64,000 nucleotides of DNA from assembly GCF_036785885.1 (NCBI RefSeq), contig NC_092317.1, positions 2,234,501 to 2,298,500 on the forward strand, written 5' to 3'. Both the position numbers and the translations under genes were made by a program. Under the pieces are notes generated by a model. It was given only the letters and a program-made list of their open reading frames with translations. It was not told the DNA's origin and searched no databases. Every line of letters starts with the position of its first letter. The stretch's first letter is position 1. Source of the stretch: Coffea arabica (Eukaryota > Streptophyta > Magnoliopsida > Gentianales > Rubiaceae). This document shows positions 24,028 to 36,006 of the stretch, one piece after another.

Positions 24028-27000
24028 TATTAGTACTATAAAATCACTGCTTATTATACTAAGATATAAAAGTTTGTTTTTTCAGGTTTTTTTTTGGGTG
24101 AAGTCCTTTTATCATATTATTAGAAAGTCATTCTATTTCAATTTATAATGGGGAACAAAAGAATTACTAGTACCAGATAAAGGCCTTCCGTCACCAAAAG
24201 GAAAAGGTCCGCCGTTGTTGGAGCAAGTCTCGTAGAATGGCATCTTTCAAATTCCATTCATGTTTGTATCCGTTGGAGGGATCCTACTCCTACGTCGTAA
24301 TCCTGCCACTTACACTTTGTCCCGTTGTCCGTTATGGATTGGTGGTAGACCAAATAGTCGTACTTAGCAGTAGTCGTCGCAAGCTATTGGCCACTGGGTG
24401 TGAACGTGATTCTCATTTGCCTCCCAACTCTTCTTGAATTCATTCATTATTGATGATTAGGAAATTGTAGTCGGAGAGCTCCGCTCAGCTCTGTCCTCTC
24501 CTCCTTGCTCCAAATCCCAAGAGCTGAAAGACGGACCGCCCTTGTGAGCAAGTGACGACACGAATGAGCGAAAAAAGCAACGAGATGACGCGAAAGCGCA
24601 TCTATCCAATAAAAAAAAAACATGTTAATCGCTCCATTTCAATTATTTTGTTATATTTTGAAATTTTAATTTTTTTTAAAATAGTGCTATGATTGTAACG
24701 TTCATACCACTCTTTGGAATTTTATTCTCACAAATTCAAAATCTAAATTTGAATAATAATATATAAATGATTAAAAAAAAAAATTAAAAAAGTGATTTAA
24801 CTTTCTCAACGTAACAAACATACTAGGACGTACGAAAATGAAAAGTACAATGCTTTCGACGGATGAGACAGAAGGATTACTATTTTTGTACATCTTCCTT
24901 TGAATGTAATTCATGACAACCCTTTTGTCCTTTTCTTTTTTTACATACTAGCAATAATTGACCTTATCTCGTTCTCAATCCATATGACAAGCCACGCCAT
25001 CTAGTTGTAGTAATTAGCTGACTGTGAATAATTACTCTTTTGTGATGTATTTTACGTGAAAAGAAAAGATAATTAAAAATATATTTCTGGTCTATCTACC
25101 GCTTCAGTAATTTGGTGGGATGAAACAGGTGCGAAGAAGTTACTTTGACATAATGCCTCCCAGAGAGGTTTTGTGGCTCACGGTATTTAATTGTCTGAAA
25201 TTTCCAACCAAGTTGTGAATATAGCTGGGTGTCAGTAGTATCCGTCTGCAGGCCTCCTCAAATTTGCCAGAAAAAGAAGACGGACGACCTCTTCTTGTTT
25301 ATGTCTTGGCACGTACTACAATGTTGTACATCAGGCCCCTTCTGCTGCTCCGCTTAAAATCCCTACTATTAGACCTACTGCACACATCCTCCTGAAGCTC
25401 TGGAAAACTACACTTATTTCCCTGTAAGAATGCTGTTGTGTCAATACTCCGATTTATTACCGACCGATGGCAACTCACCAATCCCAATCAAACAATAAGG
25501 CCCCCCAGACCCAGTTGGAGTTATGAACTGTGACAGGACATTGGGATCTTAAATTTTGTTTGACAATTAATTCGTGAAAAGTTCTCGTAGAAGCAGCATA
25601 AGAATCTTTTTTTTTTTTTGCATTGCTATTAATTTTGGACCTTTTTATTAAAAAATATATATATTATAGCAATTTAACGTATGTAAAATAAAAACGTGAT
25701 TGAAATAGGTGTTCATAAAAAAAAAACGTAAAATATGAAGAATACTTTGGCTTATACAATGGGAAGTAACAAATACACTGCTGCTAAACAACACTCAAAT
25801 TGTTTTTCAAAATTCAGAACTAATTCAGCAATTCTTATACCACAATAAATAGTTATCCAAAAACAAAATATCCTTTGGGTTGGTGGTCACCATCAATGCA
25901 TTAAAACTTGGTGGGGTGGGAGACAAGGTCATCAATTTGCCACACTACAACGGCTCTGTTTAAAAAATTCAGGGGGGTGCACAGAGCACTCATCTGGTCC
26001 GGTAGGTGATTTAATCCCCTTCGAGTTACTTTTAAACCTCTTCAGATCCTCCCATTCCTCCTTAACGTAGGATAATCTATCGTATCGAATTTTTTTTTTT
26101 TTTTTTGAGGTGAAATTTTACTCCTTGAGTTTTTGGCCCAAGGCATACTCCCGAGAATCAATTGCCCATAGCAATTTGTAATACACATCAAGCTTCCTAG
26201 CCCCTTAAAAAACTAGTAATTATCCCGTGTCTCATTTGCTTGAGACAATGCCATAATCTGTTTTAGGATATACTCATGTATGCATTCGTAGTATATAATA
26301 TAATTGTTGAAAGTCATTTTTGTTGGGGATACATGCATTGCAGTATACGGCTCATAAATCAATTCGCAATCTACTTGTCATCTTACGATAAATGATCTTA
26401 CCATCCCACAACATTAACATATTATTTCGTGCCATTCACACAAATATAAACTTCAATACGACATTATTATTGTAAAATTGTTTTGCTCGGATAGCCCCAT
26501 CATTGTGCTACTTTCAGATGGGCTTTGGAATATGTCCCAAATCATCAAAAATTTGTCGGATTCTGGAGGGTGTTTACTCAGCCCACATATACGCTCTTGG
26601 CCCGCGTGAATGTGCCCAACCATATTTTGCGGCTCTCGAGAAGCGTTAGTACTTACTACTACTAGTGCTCTCTATCGGTGTCAAATTAATAATGTTAATC
26701 AGATTGATCAACCAAACACCCTCTCCCGTTTGGAGGATTTTTCTCTAGTCATTAGTCAAGAATTCTGTTCTAAACATGTTTGACTGATCACCGCAAAAAA
26801 GAGCAAGTTTACTTCATTTTCCTAAGATTGCTGATTTCAAAGAGGTTTTTTTTTTTTTTTAAAATTCAATCAGCTGCTAGAAGAAGGCTCGAGACCTTGA
26901 GAAAATATAGACAACCAGAGTACTCGAAAAGAAGGGGGAAAAGAAATATTTAACCCCACCCCACCAACTGCAGCATAAAGAATTTAATTTATGATGAAAC

Positions 27001-28257
27001 GAAACTATGAGCAGCATAAAGCTCTCTAATGGAGTGGGATTCAAGAAAGCAGTAGTTTGCAAGTGTGTTTGTTCACCTAATGTGAAGTATGCTTTTTTTT
27101 TTTTTTTTTTTTTTTTTGTGATGTAGTAACTAGAAGGAATTATATTATATATAATATAAATGAAGCCAGGCCTAAATGGAGCTACGGAAATTTGGATTAA
27201 GGTCAACGCCAGTTGCTCAGGACTGGCAAGTTGTTGGTCAGATTGTAATCAACCCGTGCGTGCTGATCTGTTTCGATTTTTTGCATTTTTTCTTTAAAAA
27301 AAAATTTGATAATTGGATGGATCGTGGGGCGGGGCGGGGCGGGGGGAAAAGGAAGCCAGAATAAAGTGCGCAATTAAATCCTAATCGAAATCCTTGTTCA
27401 ATATGAGCAAAATTTTCCTTCTTGTTAGTAGGCCAGATTTCATCATCCTCTTTTTTTCTTTTTTTTGGTCTCAAATCGGATGACCATCCGATTGTTGAGC
27501 TAATTCCAGCAACGAAAACAACAAAACATACAAAATTATTATAATGGGGTCATATCATAAGGACTAAAGATGCAGAATTTGAAGAATGGTTTCGTTGCAT
27601 GTTTTTTTTCAACAACTGCACATCTCTGACCCGCAACAATATATAATTTGGACTTCACATCTTTAATAAAGAAAATAAAGAAAGGAGAACTTAAATACTA
27701 GTAGTATCTTATGTAATTAACGGACCCGTGGTTTCATAATTCTTTGCATAAGGAATAACACATTATTACCTCCAGAAAACGAGTTTAAGTTCATCTCATT
27801 TGAAATCTTTTTTTTTTTTTTTGAGATTAACTTATCCAAACCTCGATTACAGAGATAAGTAATTACAATTTCAATATGTAATAGATTACTAGATTAAACC
27901 ATTAATCCAACAAAAAAAGAAATCTATCTAACCTCTCCTACAGATCTACCAGGAAAGTAAACAGGGTTTGCGACATTAACGCGATAGTACAAAACAGTAG
28001 TGTAGTAATTAGTAGCAGATAACGAGGACAAAGGAGTCATTTCGAATCCACAATTCTTGGTTAACATAAGCTAAGCTAATTAAGTGGAGAAAAATTTTAT
28101 TAAAAAAATTTAAAAGGAAAAGGAAAGAAAAAGAAAAGAAATTCAAAGCTACACTATTGACAGTAGCAGTTTTCCCCGCGTTATAAGCAGAAACTGATGA
28201 GAACGGAAACTCCATGGTTGCTTTTTTCTCCCTTAGAATTTGAGAATTCCCCCAAGG
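24028..28257. other. Gene-poor spacer before the membrane-protein gene
   Basis: AT-rich with long T tracts (25605, 26090, 26846, 27091-27117, 27810) and a 20-base palindrome at 27140-27159. A diverged MITE-like pair of ends may exist near 24630-24880 but is too weak to call. A (GGGGC)n run lies near 27327. No supportable gene. Confidence 0.45.
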
Positions 28258-31200
28258 ATGGAGGCGTCTAAGAGTAGTTACGATGGCATCAACGAAGCTT
28301 ATCGCCCAATCCCTTCTCTTAACTTGGCTTTTATGTTGGTTTGGCTCCTCTCTGCAGCTTGTTGGACCATCAACACTTACAAAAACCGCCATTTTCAGGT
28401 CTCTCGTCACTACTCAAATCTTGGCATCCCACCTCAATTTCCGCCTCACTGCTTCTTTCATTTTGAAATGTCGATATATATTCATGAGCCCAATTTCCAA
28501 ATGGGTTCTTTTATTTGATCCCTGTAATTTAACGATTGACCTCAGTATCTTATTTTCACATTTTCTTCGTGTTTTGCCTGCAAGTGTGGTTTCAAGAATA
28601 GACCTTTTCTTTTTTTTTAGCAGAAAATTTTGTTCTAAATGTATTTTAAGTTTGAAGGACTAATTTGTGAATTTTGCGGTGATTGTTGCTGTCACTAGAA
28701 CAGACGAATAAATTGCAATGGACACTGACCGCTGTTCCATTAATTAAAGCTTTGCAGCTGACCTTATCTTTTCTCTTCTGGTAAGTCTTTCTTTGTTGGA
28801 AGTATCATGAATTATTAGTCGCGGTGCCTAGTTGTTGATTGTTTTCATCACTAATTTCTGAAATTTGTGCAAGTTTAGCAACTAGTTAATGTGAAGGACA
28901 GGCCCATATTTTTCTCCAGTGCCTATTATGATTTAGGTCTCTTTTGTACTCCCAGACTCGTATTAGTATGTTTGGTTTAATGGTTAGAACATATAATAAG
29001 AGCTCATGTTCCCATTAAAGAAAAAAAGAAGTTTGGGTAAACACATATGAGCAGAAATTTGGAACTGAAATCTAGACTTGATGCTAAAAGGGGACAACTT
29101 ATGTTACTTCTATATATTGATTACTTTCCTTGCAGAGGTGCGTTCTTTGATCTTGTGTTTTTCCTGCAGGTACTCGTGCTTTTATCTTCAAGTATGCTCT
29201 TTATGGATGTCTTTTGGTGTCTTTGTAACTGGAGTGCTCTTTCAGACTGTAACTTTTGTGTTGTTCCTCCTGATTTCTCATGGATATTGCATCACATATG
29301 AGCGTCTTTCCATTATCGAGCGGAGAACAACAGCTGCTCTTGGGTGTGTCTTTTACTTGACTCTTGTTGGTTATCGAGCATCCGTACCTTACTTCTCAGT
29401 GAGTGTTCCTTTACAAATTTTTGGCCAAAATGCAGCTGAACTAGTGTCGTGGAGCCTTTTCTTTACAGATTAATTTCTCTAATCTATAGAATTAAGAAAC
29501 TGATTCAGCTTAGTTTCCGTGAAACAGGCTCTTATGCTGCTAAACTATTTCGTGTCCTTCTATATGATATTCCGCCACATATCCCAGAACTTGTTGTTAC
29601 TACGGGAACAGTTGACAATCATTGAAGATGAGGAAGTTCATGCAATGCATGACGCAATCTGTACAAAATACATGATGTTCAAGTATGCATTACTTTATGT
29701 AGTACATTGTGCTTTTCTGCATAAATCTGATATCCCATTTATCCCCGGGCAAAAGTTTAGAACTAAAGTAGTTGATAAAGTCTCGTGTGTTTGAACTGTC
29801 CAGGAAATTTCAAGGTGCAATGCATATTGTGGCAATGGCAGAATTGGCAGTAAGTATATTCTGCTTCTACCTTAGTTCTGCAGTAGTCAGAATGTAAAAT
29901 GCAGATCTCTGTACTAAGCAAGCATTTTTCTTTTCAGATATTTTTTAACATAAACGATTCATTGGACAACTATTGGCTCCGGTTGGTGGTTAGAGAATGG
30001 GCACAGTTCTGCATTATCCTTTACATCGGGTTTGTAAGATAATTTGTTGATTATTTAGGTGGAATGCATTAAGTTTTCAACCCTACCACTTTGATTAATT
30101 ATACTCAATTTTTGTTGCAGATGGACTTTTAGGTCAAAAGACTTGGCACCACGTTTCTCAGTTATGCCTACTTTAAAGAGCAAAGGGACGAAAATGGTGC
30201 CTCCGATATACAGCATTGTAAGTTTTATGCAGAAGTCTAAGCATTCTGTGAAATCACCCACCCAGATGCATGCAAGATATGTATCTCGCCATCTAGTGAG
30301 TGGTAATTATGGAAGAAAAACAGAAAGGAAGAGATAAACTGGTTACATTGGACCAACAGAGAGATAAACGGTAAAATTCCAAAATAATGACGTCAAAATA
30401 GTGGGAAAAAAATGGTGAAATATCCAATTCTGCATCTGTTTTAGCATGACATGGCAGTGTAGTTGCATACCTTGGGAACATTTCAGTTATGTTTATCTCG
30501 TTAAGTTTCGCTTGATCTATGGAGTAAGCTAGTAACTATATGTTCTTCCAGAATTTGGTAGAACATGGTTTTCAAAAATTCTTTTTGTATTTTGATGCAG
30601 GAAATGGATGCAACAACTTTCAAAGAGTTTAAGAGTCATGAGTGGCATATTGGTGTGGTAAGTTAGGGTTGTTGAAGCTGAAAGCTCCAAGTTACTTTGA
30701 AATGCACTTTCTTGTGAACTTCAACCTTGACCTTCATTCTTTTAAGTACAAGTGGAATGTTTCCCTACTCTCCAATAGGTTAGTCTCAGAATATGTCATT
30801 CCGTTTTTAAATTTTAATATCTTAGTTTAGACTATTAGCCAATGCACTCGTGGATTCTTGAAAAACTAGAATGAGGGAAAGGAAGAAAGATATAGTAATT
30901 GTTGTCTCACTTTTTTAGCCTGACTTTAGTAATAATTCTACAACCAATTAACTCATCTTCTTCTTAAACATGTAGTCTCTTCATCAGCGGTGATACTTTT
31001 TCTAATTTTAGCTAAAGGGTTTTAATAAGGCAAGGTAAGAACTGGTTGGAATGAGGGTTATTTTTCTTTTTCTTTTCCACACTAAAAAACCTTGAATTGC
31101 TTCCTTATCACTGCCTACCATTTAGTAGTTTGCTCTCGGGGTGCATTTCTTGATCTCATGATTTCATTGCTATGGTATTGAACGCTATGGTTTGTACTTG

Positions 31201-31371
31201 CAGCCCACTTCTCTGCAGAAAGGACGCTTAGAGGGTTCAGTCTTAGTTGTGATTCAGCATCCCCGTGCAGATACAATGACCTCAATCAGCCCTGCCTCGC
31301 TCTGCACCACTCAAGTTCATGCCTCTAACCTGCCTGTAAACCAAAGAAACTTCAACAATCAACTTGTATAG
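28258..31371 (+). CDS. Polytopic membrane protein, GOST/GPR180-like seven-TM type without ectodomain
   Basis: Nine exons, 28258-28398, 28704-28780, 29170-29398, 29528-29682, 29804-29849, 29938-30029, 30121-30217, 30601-30657 and 31204-31371, sum to 1062 bases and 353 residues. The ATG at 28258 is the first in frame. The N terminus is short and lacks a signal peptide (SYDGINEAYRPIPSLN). About seven hydrophobic segments follow, for example LAFMLVWLLSAACW, SLWMSFGVFVTGVLFQ, VLFLLISHGYCI, and ALMLLNYFVSFYMIF. The tail is soluble (EMDATTFKEFKSHEWHIG). The LQ...PLIKALQ and LLISHGY patterns remind me of GOST/intimal-thickness-receptor 7-TM domains. That assignment is tentative and the function is unknown. 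Confidence 0.8.
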
Positions 31372-32401
31372 CTGTAGGTATTCACATATATTATTATTTT
31401 CATGACAACACATTTTCTGAAAGAAAGGTTCGCGTATGTCATACCAGTTCGTCTATTGTTATATGGACTTGAAACTAGAGCATCTCTGATGCAAACAGAT
31501 TCGTCATTTTGTAACATGTTGGGCAGAAATGTGCAGCCTAATCAATATGTAAATGGAACATGTTAGGCATTTTCTCATGTGGTATCCTCCCTCCCAGGTT
31601 TCAAGAAGCAGTGTCACATAAATCAATTAATCTATTCTAGCCAAACAAAAAAAAGTGATTGAATGTAAGTAAGACTGTTTGTTGCATTCAATTTTTTCGT
31701 GAGAATGGTCCAATACAAAACCGACCTAAATAGTAGCAGTGACTTTGCCATGGCGCAAGCCGATAATTGGACCTTCGAACCATCTTTCGTCGAAGACTTG
31801 CTCCTGTAAACTTTGCAAAACCGAGTAAAGCTCCAAATGGTGGTGATATTTGGAAAGAGCTCTTAAACAATGAAATTTTTGGGGAAAAAAAAATATATAT
31901 ATATCAAGTAAATGCAAGTTTTAAAAAAATGTATTCAGTGAAACATAATTTTTAGACAATAAACGTCCACAAAAAAATAATAAAAAATGCATTCTGCGAA
32001 TACAACTTTTTCAATAAACATTGCATTTAAAGAAAATTTCTGTGGGAAGACCTTTGAGAATTTGTTTTAAAAACTCGCGCTCTTTGAGAATCTATTGTCG
32101 CAAACCTCGTAATAGACAGATCAGCCTATTTAAATCTCACAAAAACGAAGTCGTGATGAAATGTACCACACCTAAGCATAAGGTAGGGCAAAGGCCCAAT
32201 TACTTTTCCCAGACATTTGGACCTTTACATTGGTGGGTTGGGCCACGAACCCGTAGAGATAATTACAGTACAGCTAACCATTCGGCCCATGTTAAGAGAA
32301 TGCGAAGGCGTTCATCCTCACTCCTCAGTTGTGAAACCGGCGGCAACGGAGTATCGTTTTCGTTTGTAGCAGGAATAACATTCCCAAGCACTTTAATCCC
32401 C
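31372..32401. other. Spacer and 5' UTR of COX19
   Basis: Contains the 3' UTR of the membrane-protein gene and the COX19 leader. A long open frame runs into the COX19 start codon here, but it has no conserved sequence and begins without a plausible initiation context. Confidence 0.5.
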
Positions 32402-34940
32402 ATGAGTGCTGGTAAGCTCTCTCTCTCTCTATGCTTTTCCATCATAGTATTTGTCATTTTCATTGGAGATGACGGTGTCGACTATGTGGCCAATTGGGAT
32501 CACCTAGATTGCACCAATTATTATGAATATTTGGCTTTGACTATGATGAAGCTGTACCTGAATATTTGCGCCACATAAATTTGTTTTATTAGCTGTTCTA
32601 CGTATTTGTACCTTGAAATACAGAATTTTTGTTTACGTGTTACACTTGAATTTTATTTGCTTATATGCTGTATTGAGCTTCTTTTTCTTTTTGTTTGAAG
32701 TTGATCTTATTCTTAGTTGGGTTCGAGGTAAAGTTTTGTTATGGAGCAACCCCTGTAGAAAATTTTGCTATTTAGCTGCTTTTTTCCATGAAGATTGGTC
32801 TGGAGGGCGAAAAAGATTAGTTTTTTTTTTTAATCAGAACTTTCGCTTTTGTGATCGCTCTCTTGAAAGAAATTTGAATTTGGAACAGATGTAGTCATAG
32901 TGGAAGAGTCGGTTAATATTTCCGGACACTCTATTTCGTCTTCTAGATTGACATTAGTTACTCCCATAAAGGGGTATATGCTGGATTTCTTTACATGGTG
33001 TAGAAATATTCCCGTCTCATACCATATCAATCTCCGGGTTAAGGCTGTTAAGCTTGCAAGGAAGAACAATCTCCTTAAACGTGCAACTTACAGCTTAATG
33101 TGCCTTTCTTTGCATTTTGCTTTGCAGGTGGTGCATTTGGCGGAAATAGAGGAGTAAGACCTGTACCACCTGAAAAAGGAGTTTTCCCTTTAGACCACAT
33201 GCATTTATGTGATCAGGTATGGCCATTTAACTGTGTCTTTTGGTTATCATTTGTGTATTTTAGGTTGCTAATCGTTTAAATATGGTAAAAGTTAGTTCTG
33301 CAAATCCTTGGCCCTCTGAATTGTTTCAGGAGAAGAAAGAATATATCAGTTGCCTTAAATCTTCTGGGCATAAATCTGAAAAATGCCGTCACCTCTCAAA
33401 GATGTATTTGCAATGTCGTATGGAAAAGTAAGTAATCTGCTTCTTTGACAATATGGACCTCTTAATCTGTTTCTAAATTCCCGTATGAGGTATTTGATTT
33501 TTTTTTTTTTTTGTTGGTTTGAAAAAATCATTCAGCAATCTGTTTCAGTTTGTGGGCTAGATGTTGCACTATCTGCTACAGTTAGCTTCATTAGTCCCAT
33601 GTTGACATAGATATTTGTGCCCAAACCTTTGGACTGACTGGAGTTTGTAAATAGTTTTTTTTTTTGCCATTATTACTACCTGAACCGCTAATTTTCTTTA
33701 GTCAATTGAACCTACGAGGCTTTCTCAGCTTCTTGTGCTCTGCAGACCATTTCAACCTTCAACACTAGCCATTTTCAATTGCAAATATCCGTTTGTGATG
33801 GCTGATTCATAATGTGAAAGTCTGAACAGTTTCCTGGATATAATTTGCCTCTCTATCCATTTGAATGACAATACACGCTCAAATCAGTAGTGAAGATCTC
33901 TTGTTATGCGTTTCATTGTTTAGAAGTACGTATTTCATGATTTTTGTACCATTCAACCCTAATTTTTTCCTCCTAATTCAACAGACAAGAAGCTAATCTT
34001 GTGTAGTCATCCAGGGAATCATTCAAATAAAATCCTGTGCATTTCAAGAAGTATATCAATTTCTTATGCATCAAATACACAGTGATACTGTTCCTGGATA
34101 ATTTCCTGTCAAAGAAGATCACTTTTTTATAGATAGAAATGATTGCAGCACAGCTGCCCTTGTGCTTCCCACACCTACTCTTGAGTTTGTCTGGGTTGTT
34201 TTGACTCTTTATTGGACCTCTGCTCAAAAGATTATCCCCTCCCGTCTCTAGTTCCAAGTTTCCATTGTCAATCTAGAAGCAGAAAAAGACTAGATATGAG
34301 CCAATAAACTCTTGCCCATGTTTGGAATTTGTTGTAATGTCCCTGTCAATCAGTGCATCATTTTTGTTTAATGACTATTATCTCAGGTAGACATATGACT
34401 CCTGTCCTCCATTTGCATTGCTATTGCTAGATGTGTGATCTTGGAGAAAAGGCATAAAACTACTTTATTGATACTGCTATGAAATTGGTCTTTGAGCGAG
34501 CTGGATGGCTTGAGGTAATTCAAATAGCCAACCGTATCAATGTGAAAATCTTGAAACAGATTGAAAAGAATTATGACCAACACCAGCTTATTCAATTTGT
34601 AAGCCTAGTTAAAGAGATGTTGTAAGACAACTAAATCTGGAGGATACAATAGCTTAACGTCCCTGCTGCATGCCAATCAAGAGGACAAGCAAAGTAGAAG
34701 AGAGGAAAGAAATGGAAATTTTTTGTGTTGCACGCTTCCTTTCTACATGATTTGTTTTTCTGAATAAATTCAGCTCTATATGAATGCACGGAACTATTGG
34801 CTTTACAAGTAATTCTTGTGTGGGATATTGCATGCAGGAACTTGATGGCGAAGCAAGACATGTCAGAACTCGGATTCAGAAAGGAGAGTGATGTGGAAGC
34901 CTTACGAGATGGAAGTAGAAATGGTAGCTTAGATGACTGA
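32402..34940 (+). CDS. COX19: Cytochrome c oxidase assembly protein COX19
   Basis: Four coding exons, 32402-32411, 33128-33216, 33330-33427 and 34838-34940, give 99 residues. The first coding exon holds only ten bases (MSAG split in Gly). The start GGAFGGNRGVRPVPPEKGVF is the COX19 signature. It is followed by a twin CX9C helix-hairpin (C-DQEKKEYIS-C and C-RHLSKMYLQ-C) and NLMAKQDMSELGF. COX19 is a soluble protein of the mitochondrial intermembrane space, imported and oxidised by the Mia40 relay, and needed for copper delivery to cytochrome c oxidase. The 1.4-kb last intron holds no other gene that I can see. Confidence 0.95.
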
Positions 34941-36006
34941 GGAACTTCATTGCTGGGCTCTAACGGGACAATTGCTCACCGAAGATAGAATTTCCTGACT
35001 TTGTTGTATCATTACAGTACTGCTTTGCTGTATTATTACAGTACTGCTTTGCTGTAAAATTGTGCATATCGTGCCCATAAGGTTTCTGGTCCTTTGACAT
35101 GTTAGTAATTTGTGGGAAGATTTAAGGTGAAACTGTTGAGTTTTTTAATCTATTCATGTTTTGTTGCATTTACTATTTCGTTTTGCTCACCTTTTAAGTA
35201 ATGCTAGAGATACAAGAAGTTGATCAGTTGATGTTAGGTGTATCTATGCCATATATCTTTCATTTTCTGATGTGGAAACCATGATGCTACAGCTTTACAA
35301 AACTATAAAATACCCGAAAAACCTGAACTCTCCTAGCGCCTCCCTTTCCCCCCCCCTTCTCGGCATCCCCAAACACATACAAGCAGGGACATAGCCACTG
35401 GCCTTGTATTGCACAACTTCTTTTGGCCATTCTAGAGTAGTTGCTAACCAGAAAAGACGGGGTTGAAGGAGAAAAGGAGGTGGGGAAGATACAATGATGA
35501 GATAAGAATTCAAGATTAGCCTAACAGCCATCAAGGACCAGAATAAGAAGTAAGCTACGAGGCTTTTTATAATGATGGAATCAGCGCCAAAAGTTTGGCG
35601 TACAATAATTAATAATAGCAGGGATGTGATTCTGAAGGATCCACACAAATCAACTTGGTGCAACTCAATTTAAGGACCTTATTGGATAAATCTTGGCGCT
35701 TGATTGCAGCAGCTCACTAAAACGCAAATATCGTCGAACAAGAAATCGACCGTATTGGATAAATCTCGTCGCTTGACAGCAACAGCTCACTAGAAGGCAA
35801 ATGTCGTAGAACAAGAAATCGATCAGATATTGTTTGGGTGCTGGTGGGGGAGTTAAATTCAAGAACTTCTACATACTTGTTCAGAAAAAGTGGATAATCT
35901 TATTTTTGTTTAAATTCAAGAACTTCCACATGCTTCCACAGAAAAAAATACAAAGTATTGTTATTGTTTAGTTAAATTCACTCATATTCTCTCTCTCTGT
36001 ACCTCG
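34941..36006. other. Spacer with three local tandem duplications
   Basis: Holds the COX19 3' UTR with a 24-base-period duplication (35011-35056), then a 73-base-period duplication (35681-35826), then a 57-base-period duplication (35853-35965) just before the LETM1-like gene. No gene is seen. The frame on the minus strand at 35295-35663 lacks an ATG at its start and a known motif. Confidence 0.6.
35681..35826 (+). repeat. Tandem duplication, 73-base period
   Basis: Two copies starting attggataaatct (35681 and 35754), each 73 bases, differ at roughly ten positions (for example cactaaaacgcaaatatcg against cactagaaggcaaatgtcg). The divergence suggests an old local duplication. Confidence 0.85.

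Noticed and set aside
24630-24880. A diverged MITE suggested by ctccatttca and gagacagaagga ends
   Set aside because: Terminal similarity is only a few bases and no clear TA-flanked boundary can be fixed.
28283-28663. A 126-codon frame overlapping exon 1 of the membrane-protein gene
   Set aside because: It is an out-of-frame shadow of exon 1 and runs on into the intron. The nine-exon model in the other frame is consistent throughout.
32021-32578. A 185-codon open frame running into the COX19 start
   Set aside because: It has no family signature, its downstream part reads into COX19 intron 1, and the COX19 model explains the only conserved piece (MSAG at 32402).
35295-35663. A 122-codon minus-strand frame with hydrophobic stretches
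   Set aside because: Its first codon is TTG, no conserved domain is seen, and it sits in a region remodelled by tandem duplications.
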